Assembly (NCBI GenBank): GCA_937881255.1
Contig: CALGFH010000387.1
Span: 1 to 10,360, forward strand
Direction of reading: 5' to 3'
Origin: an uncultured Actinomycetes bacterium
Lineage (GTDB): Bacteria; Actinomycetota; CALGFH01
DNA: 10,360 nucleotides
The translations under genes were made by a program, and so were the position numbers. Each line of letters starts with the position of its first letter. Position 1 is the stretch's first letter. Below are positions 6,259 to 10,360 of the stretch, one piece after another. Under the pieces are notes generated by a model. It saw nothing but the letters and a program-made list of their open reading frames with translations. It ran no database searches and had not been told where the DNA came from.

Positions 6259-7064
6259 GCGAGCACCTGACCGACGGGTGGGAGCCCGGCCTCCCGGTCG
6301 GCGACACCCTGCTGCGGCGGTTCGTGTTCAACCTGGCCGCCTTCCACGAGGTCCCGGCGGTGGCGGCCGGGGGCCGGGTGCTGCGCCGCGACGACCTCGC
6401 CGCCGCCGATCTCGGCCGGCCGGCGGCGATGCACAACGCGGCCACGCTGCTGCGGCCGCTGCCCTTCGACCGGCCCGGGCCGACCCTGGACGCGATCGAG
6501 GCGTTCTTCGACACCGGCGCCGGCGAGGTCTACCTGTGGAGCGCCTGGCCGACCCCGGACCTGCGCCCCCGCGGCTGGGTGCTGGAGGGCCACCCGCCCC
6601 TGCTGGTGCGGCCGCCCGGGGACGGGCCGGTCCCGCCGGCCCCGCCCGGCCTGCGGCTCGAGCGGGTCGGCGGGCCTGACGCGCTGCGGGACTGGGAGCG
6701 GGTTGCCGTCGACGGCTTCCCCTACCGCGAGCTCCAGCCCTACCGCCCGGGGGCGCTGCTGGCCGAGGAGGTCCTGGCCGACGAGCGGCTGCGGCTGTGG
6801 GTCGGCTACGAGCAGGACGAGCCCGTCTGCGTCGGGTCGCTGTTCGTGGAGGCCGGGGTGGCCGCCTTCTCGCTCGGGGTCACCCTGCCGTCGGCCAGGC
6901 GCCGCGGCTACTGGGCGGCCATGGCCGGGGCCCGCCTGGTGGAGGCCCCCGGCCTGCCCGCCGTCGGGGTGTTCAGCGACATGAGCCGCCCCAGCGCCGA
7001 GGCGCTCGGCTTCCTGCCCGTCAGCCGCTTCACCCTCTGGCACCGCCCGCGGGCTACTTCCTGA
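6255..7064 (+). CDS. GNAT-like N-acetyltransferase with unassigned N-terminal half
   Basis: A 269-aa protein starting at GTG 6255, inside the previous stop (GTGA). The C-terminal half (about 133-262) looks like a GNAT domain. LRLERVGGPDALRDWERV gives the first strand and helix; WVGYEQDEPVCVGSLFVEAG (182-201) is the central hairpin; FSLGVTLPSARRRGYWAAM (205-223) is motif A, with RRRGYW as the pyrophosphate-binding loop of acetyl-CoA. VGVFSDMSRPSAEALGFLPV (237-256) is motif B and the last strand. The first ~130 residues, with HNAATLLRPLPFDRP and VYLWSAWPTPDLRPRGW, are not a domain I can name and may be a second, degenerate GNAT half. The acceptor is unknown. It ends in an 11-bp tail-to-tail overlap with the YceI gene. 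Its place as last gene of the F420/B12 cassette does not by itself define its substrate. Confidence 0.8.
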   Translation: MSEHLTDGWEPGLPVGDTLLRRFVFNLAAFHEVPAVAAGGRVLRRDDLAAADLGRPAAMHNAATLLRPLPFDRPGPTLDAIEAFFDTGAGEVYLWSAWPTPDLRPRGWVLEGHPPLLVRPPGDGPVPPAPPGLRLERVGGPDALRDWERVAVDGFPYRELQPYRPGALLAEEVLADERLRLWVGYEQDEPVCVGSLFVEAGVAAFSLGVTLPSARRRGYWAAMAGARLVEAPGLPAVGVFSDMSRPSAEALGFLPVSRFTLWHRPRATS

Positions 7065-7641
7065 TCAGCTCGGCCTCGATCTCCAGGCGGACCGACTTGG
7101 AGAGCAGGAACCCGCCCGCCTCCAGGGGGGCGTTCCAGGTCAGGCCCCAGTCCTCCCGGTTGACCTCGGGGATCACGCCCGAGAAGCCGATCCGCTGGTT
7201 GCCCCAGGGGTCGATGGCCCCGCCGAGGAACTCGACGTCGACGGTGACCGGGCGGGTGGTGCCCTTGATGGTGAGGTCGCCGTCGACCTGCCACTCGCTC
7301 TCGCCCTTGCCGGGCCGGACCCCGGTGCTGCGGAAGCTGATCGTCGGGTGGTCCTCGACGCCGAAGAAGTCGTTGGAGCGCATGTGGGCGTCGCGGGTGT
7401 CGTCCTTGGTGTCGATCGAGTTGGCGTCGATCTCGATCTCGAGGGTCGAGTCCTCGGGCCGTTCGGCGACGGTGGCGGCACCGCTGGCGCCCGGGAACCG
7501 GCCGCGCACCTTGGCCATCAGGTGCCTGGCGATGAACTCGAAGGACTGGTGGGACGGGTCGATCTCCCAGGTGCCGGCCTCGGGCACCACACGGCCGTCG
7601 ACGACGCGGGTGCCGGGGGTGGCGCTGACAGCTTCGCTCAT
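7054..7641 (-). CDS. YceI-family polyisoprenoid-binding-like protein
   Basis: A 195-aa protein from ATG 7641-7639, preceded by GAGAGGAGA at ideal distance; an upstream in-frame ATG at 7710 would fall inside an inverted repeat and is not preferred. The YceI/lipocalin-like barrel is clear: GTWEIDPSHQSFEFIARHLM (23-42), KVRGRFPGASGAATVAE (44-60), LEIEIDANSIDTKDDTRDAH (67-86), LRSNDFFGVEDHPTISFRS-type stretch at 88-105, GDLTIKGTTRPVTVDVEF (121-138), and WGNQRIGFSGVIPEVNREDWGL (146-167). Such proteins bind isoprenoid or other long lipophilic chains in the barrel. Unlike the E. coli protein it has no signal peptide, as is common in actinobacteria, so it is predicted cytosolic. The upstream gap holds a hairpin and a possible operator, so the gene appears to have its own promoter and control. 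Confidence 0.93.
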   Translation of the reverse strand: MSEAVSATPGTRVVDGRVVPEAGTWEIDPSHQSFEFIARHLMAKVRGRFPGASGAATVAERPEDSTLEIEIDANSIDTKDDTRDAHMRSNDFFGVEDHPTISFRSTGVRPGKGESEWQVDGDLTIKGTTRPVTVDVEFLGGAIDPWGNQRIGFSGVIPEVNREDWGLTWNAPLEAGGFLLSKSVRLEIEAELIRK

Positions 7642-7708
7642 GCTGGGTCTCCTCTCACGGGACGGATGGCTCGGATGCCACATTGCCCGCGACAACAGCA
7701 ACCGAACC

Positions 7709-7728
7709 ATAGTTGTTCCCGCAACTAT
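7709..7728. promoter_or_regulatory. Perfect inverted repeat, candidate MarR-type operator for the YceI gene
   Basis: ATAGTTG (7709-7715) and CAACTAT (7722-7728) are a perfect 7-bp inverted repeat around a 6-base centre, 20 bp in all. It lies 68 bp upstream of the YceI ATG in unusually A+T-rich DNA for this window. On the minus strand one arm overlaps TATGGT (7711 to 7706), a plausible -10 element, so a protein bound here would block RNA polymerase. The size and the AGTTG/CAACT arms resemble MarR-family sites. No regulator gene is in view, so the binding protein is unknown. Confidence 0.5.
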
Positions 7729-7732
7729 CCCC

Positions 7733-7748
7733 GGGTTTCGAGAAACCC
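7733..7748 (-). terminator. Hairpin after panB, probable U-tract-less terminator
   Basis: GGGTTTC (7733-7739) and GAAACCC (7742-7748) form a 16-bp inverted repeat, best drawn as a 6-bp stem with a CGAG or CTCG tetraloop. It starts 11 nt beyond the panB stop when read on the minus strand. No run of U follows, which is common for actinobacterial terminators. It would separate panB from the YceI gene that is transcribed in the same direction. The symmetrical sequence could instead be part of the adjacent control region. Confidence 0.45.
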
Positions 7749-7758
7749 CGCCGCCGGG

Positions 7759-8550
7759 TCAGTGGTACTGGTGCTCCGGCCCCGGGTAGTGGCCCTCGGC
7801 CACGTCCTTGGCGAAGCGGCCGGCGGCCTCGGTGACGATGGCCCGCAGGTCGGCGTAGCGCTTGACGAACCGCGGGGTCGGGTCGGGGGTGAGCCCGAGC
7901 AGGTCGGTGATGACCATCACCTGGGCGTCGGTGCCGGGCCCGGCCCCGATCCCGATGGTGGCCACCTCGAGCGCCTCGGTGACCCGCGTCCCCAGCTCGG
8001 CCGGGATCGCCTCCAGCACGATGGCGAAGGCGCCGGCCTCCTGGAGGGCGAGGGCGTCGGCCACCAGCTCGTCCCCCTCCTGGCCGCGGCCCCTGACCAC
8101 CTTGCGGCCGAAGGCGTTGGCCGACTGGGGGGTGTAGCCGAGATGCCCCATGACCGGGATGCCGGCCTGGGTCATCCGCCGCACCGCCTTGGCCGAGCGG
8201 CGCCCGCCCTCCAGCTTGACGGCGTTGGCCCCCGCCTTGACCAGCCGGGCCGCGTTGGCCACGGCCTGGCCTGTCGACGCCTGGTAGGCCCCGAAGGGCA
8301 GGTCGGCGACCACCAGGGCGTTGCCGACCCCGCGGGTCACCGCGGCGGTGAAGACCAGCGCCTCCTCCATGGTCACCGGGATGGTGGTCTCGTAGCCGAG
8401 CACGTTGTTGCCGACCGAGTCACCCACCAGCAGCAGGGGGATCCCCGCCTCGTCGAGCACGCGCGCGGTCAGCGCGTCGTAGGCGGTCAGCATCACGAAC
8501 CGTTCCCGCCGCTGCTTCCACACAGCGAGGTCGGCAGGGGTCACCGGCAT
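7759..8550 (-). CDS. panB: 3-methyl-2-oxobutanoate hydroxymethyltransferase
   Basis: First enzyme of pantothenate (then CoA) synthesis: it moves a hydroxymethyl group from 5,10-methylenetetrahydrofolate to alpha-ketoisovalerate, giving ketopantoate, with Mg2+. The 263-aa protein starts at ATG 8550-8548 with AAGGAGG five bases upstream, one of the strongest ribosome sites in the window. The (beta/alpha)8 barrel landmarks are all present: MLTAYDALTAR (20-30), LLVGDSVGNNVLGY (40-53) with metal ligand Asp44 and Ser45, and VVADLPFGAYQ (80-90) with Asp83. VKLEGG (111-116) carries Lys112 and Glu114, PVMGHLGYTPQS (132-143) includes His136, and VLEAIP (178-183) has the catalytic Glu180. GIGAGPGTDAQVMVITDLLGL (200-220) follows. 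Nothing is missing and the length is normal. It lies 67 nt downstream of nadE on the same strand and may be co-transcribed with it. Confidence 0.97.
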   Translation of the reverse strand: MPVTPADLAVWKQRRERFVMLTAYDALTARVLDEAGIPLLLVGDSVGNNVLGYETTIPVTMEEALVFTAAVTRGVGNALVVADLPFGAYQASTGQAVANAARLVKAGANAVKLEGGRRSAKAVRRMTQAGIPVMGHLGYTPQSANAFGRKVVRGRGQEGDELVADALALQEAGAFAIVLEAIPAELGTRVTEALEVATIGIGAGPGTDAQVMVITDLLGLTPDPTPRFVKRYADLRAIVTEAAGRFAKDVAEGHYPGPEHQYH

Positions 8551-8617
8551 GGCGGCCTCCTTCAGCGTTCCTCGGAGCCCGCCCCGCGGGTCTCCTGGAC
8601 ACCCCTAGTGTGCCGGA

Positions 8618-10360
8618 TCAGCGCGCCGGATGCGTCGCCCCGCGGAAGCGGTTGGTGATCGGGAGGCGGCGGTCCTTGCCGAAGGAGCGGCCGGTGATCT
8701 TGGGGCCGGGCGGGGCCTGGCGGCGCTTGTACTCGGCGCCGTCGACCAGGCGGACGACGGCGGCCACGGTGTCGCGGTCGAAGCCGGCCGTGACCAGCTC
8801 GTCGAGGCTGGCGTCGTCCTCGATGTAGGCCTCGAGGATCGGGTCGAGGACCTCGTACGGGGGCAGGGAGTCGGTGTCGAGCTGGCCGGGGCGCAGCTCG
8901 GCCGAGGGGGGCTTGTCCAGCACCGACTGGGGGATGACCACCCCGGCCCCGTTGCGCCAGCGGCACAGGGCGTAGACCAGGGTCTTGGGGACGTCGCGGA
9001 TGACCGCGAACCCGCCGGCCATGTCGCCGTACAGGGTGCAGTAGCCGACCGCCAGCTCCGACTTGTTGCCGGTGGTCAGGACCAGGCTGCCGGCCTTGTT
9101 GGACAGGCTCATGAGCAGCGTGCCCCGCACCCTGGCCTGGAGGTTCTCCTCGGCCAGGCCGGGCTCGGTGCCGGCGAACGGCTCCTTGAGCACGCCCAGG
9201 AACGCCTCCACCGGCTCGGCGATGGGCAGGGTGAGCAGCTTGATGCCGAGGTTGGCGGCCAGCGCCCGGGCGTCGGTGAGGCTGTGCTCGGAGGAGAAGC
9301 TGGACGGCATGGCCACCCCGACGACCCGGTCGCGGCCCAGGGCGTCGGCGGCCACGGCCGCGACCAGGCTGGAGTCGATGCCGCCGGAGAGGCCGATGTG
9401 GACGAGGTCGAAGCCGTTCTTGGCCACGTAGTCGCGGGTGGCGCAGACCAGCGCCCGGTAGACCTCCTCCTCGGGCCCGAGCGCCCGGGTCAGGCGGCGC
9501 TCCACCGGCGGGCCGGGGTCGGCCAGGCGGTCGCTGACCCGCACCCGGCTGACCCCGAGGGCCGGCCGCGGGTCGGTGGCCGGGGCCCGCCGGGGCCGCT
9601 CCGACAGCCGGGCCGTTGCCCCCTCCTCCAGGGCCAGGTCGACCACCAGCAGCTCCTCGGTGAACGCGCCCGCCCTGGCCAGGAGGCGTCCCTGGGGGTC
9701 GAAGTAGGCGCTCTGGCCGTCGAAGACCAGCTCGTCCTGGCCGCCGACCTGGGCGACGTAGAACAGGTGGGCGCCGTGGTCGGCCGCCCGGGTGGCCAGC
9801 ATGGGGTGGAGCCGCTCGCCCTTCTCCAGCCGGTAGGGGGAGGCGTTGAGGCTGACCACCACCTCGGCCCCGGCGGCCACCGCGGCCGCCATCGGCCCCC
9901 ACGGGAACCACAGGTCCTCGCAGATGGTCACGGCCACCTCGACCCGGCCGAAGCTGGCCAGCAGCACCTCGGTGCCGGGGACGAAGTAGCGCTCCTCGTC
10001 GAACACCCCGTAGTTGGGCAGCAGCACCTTGCGGTAGACGCCCACCACCTGGCCGCGGTGGCAGAGGGCGGCGGCGTTGGCCGGGCCGGCGTGGGTCGGC
10101 TCCACGAACCCGACCACGGCCGCGGTCTCGCCGACCTGGGCGGCCACCCGCTCGGCGGCGGCCCGGCTGGCCGACAGGAACGACGGCTTGAAGACCAGGT
10201 CCTCGGGCGGGTACCCGGTCAGGGCGAGCTCGGGGAACACCACCAGGTGGGCGCCGAGACCGGCCGCCTCGGCGTAGGCGGCCAGCACCCGCTCGACGTT
10301 GCCGTCGAGGTCCCCGACGACCGGGTTGATCTGCGCCCCCGCGAGCCGCAGCCGCTCCAT
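8618..10360 (-). CDS. nadE: Glutamine-dependent NAD+ synthetase
   Basis: Makes NAD+ from nicotinic acid adenine dinucleotide, ATP and glutamine-derived ammonia. The 580-aa protein has two domains. The N-terminal nitrilase-type glutaminase (1 to about 260) has the Glu-Lys-Cys triad at Glu44 (FPELALTGY), Lys111 (VYRKVLLPNYGVFDEERYF) and Cys147 (TICEDLW). The C-terminal synthetase (about 285-575) has the ATP pyrophosphatase loop GLSGGIDSSL (323-332), QARVRGTLLMSLSN (408-421), TTGNKSELAVGYCTLYGDMAGG (429-450) and KITGRSFGKDRRLPITNRFR (554-573). Cytosolic, normally an octamer with an ammonia tunnel. Its length is that of the shorter bacterial class rather than the roughly 680-aa mycobacterial form. 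The ATG is the last three bases of the window; the frame begins MERLRLAGAQINPVVGDL, typical of the family start, so the gene looks complete, though its upstream region is not visible. Confidence 0.97.
   Translation of the reverse strand: MERLRLAGAQINPVVGDLDGNVERVLAAYAEAAGLGAHLVVFPELALTGYPPEDLVFKPSFLSASRAAAERVAAQVGETAAVVGFVEPTHAGPANAAALCHRGQVVGVYRKVLLPNYGVFDEERYFVPGTEVLLASFGRVEVAVTICEDLWFPWGPMAAAVAAGAEVVVSLNASPYRLEKGERLHPMLATRAADHGAHLFYVAQVGGQDELVFDGQSAYFDPQGRLLARAGAFTEELLVVDLALEEGATARLSERPRRAPATDPRPALGVSRVRVSDRLADPGPPVERRLTRALGPEEEVYRALVCATRDYVAKNGFDLVHIGLSGGIDSSLVAAVAADALGRDRVVGVAMPSSFSSEHSLTDARALAANLGIKLLTLPIAEPVEAFLGVLKEPFAGTEPGLAEENLQARVRGTLLMSLSNKAGSLVLTTGNKSELAVGYCTLYGDMAGGFAVIRDVPKTLVYALCRWRNGAGVVIPQSVLDKPPSAELRPGQLDTDSLPPYEVLDPILEAYIEDDASLDELVTAGFDRDTVAAVVRLVDGAEYKRRQAPPGPKITGRSFGKDRRLPITNRFRGATHPAR

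Noticed and set aside
7348..8658. A 436-codon plus-strand open frame across YceI, panB and the nadE end
   Set aside because: It lies opposite three well-supported genes and has no domain signature.
8562..9911. A 449-codon minus-strand open frame inside nadE
   Set aside because: It is frame-shifted against nadE, whose catalytic residues are all in the other frame, and its product is a Gly/Arg/Pro-rich shadow.

Overview
The window is very GC-rich (third codon positions are almost all G or C), starts several genes with GTG or TTG, and packs genes with 4-nt GTGA stop/start overlaps. Together with a QcrB that is nearly collinear with the mycobacterial protein and an F420:NADPH reductase, this points to a high-GC actinobacterium (Actinomycetota). 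I cannot name the lineage more precisely from sequence alone.

Layout. 1-402 (+): RNase P RNA (rnpB, bacterial type A), whose closing P1 helix can be paired by eye. 506-1846 (+): a menaquinol:cytochrome c reductase cytochrome b subunit (QcrB) standing alone, with no Rieske, cytochrome c or oxidase genes in view. Its last 41 bp overlap tail-to-tail with 1806-2201 (-), a small predicted lipoprotein of unknown function. 2323-4132 (+): a tight three-gene cassette holding an unrecognised 126-aa protein, a degenerate alpha/beta-hydrolase-like protein with no histidine and no nucleophilic serine, and a sugar-1-phosphate nucleotidyltransferase with a C-terminal left-handed beta-helix. 4181-7064 (+): a four-gene cassette with NADPH:F420 reductase, PduO-type corrinoid adenosyltransferase, a BtuF-like metal/cobalamin-binding protein without a signal peptide, and a GNAT-like acetyltransferase. 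It ends convergently, by an 11-bp overlap, on 7054-7641 (-), a YceI-family protein. 7759-8550 (-): panB. 8618-10360 (-): glutamine-dependent NAD+ synthetase (nadE), whose ATG is the last base triplet of the window.

The genes share a coenzyme theme: F420/NADPH exchange, adenosylcobalamin, pantothenate (CoA) and NAD+. The tightest functional link is inside 4181-6258, where a reductase making NADPH or F420H2 sits next to an adenosyltransferase that needs reduced cob(I)alamin and a corrinoid-type binding protein.

The non-coding gaps are short (103, 121, 48, 117 and 67 nt). The most structured is 7642-7758, between panB and the YceI gene. It holds a U-tract-less hairpin and a perfect 7+6+7 inverted repeat that resembles a MarR-type operator. 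I see no mobile element, CRISPR array, tRNA, phage gene or defence system. This is mostly an ordinary chromosomal housekeeping region; the points of interest are the pseudo-hydrolase cassette, the cytosolic BtuF-like protein in the F420/B12 operon and the YceI operator.
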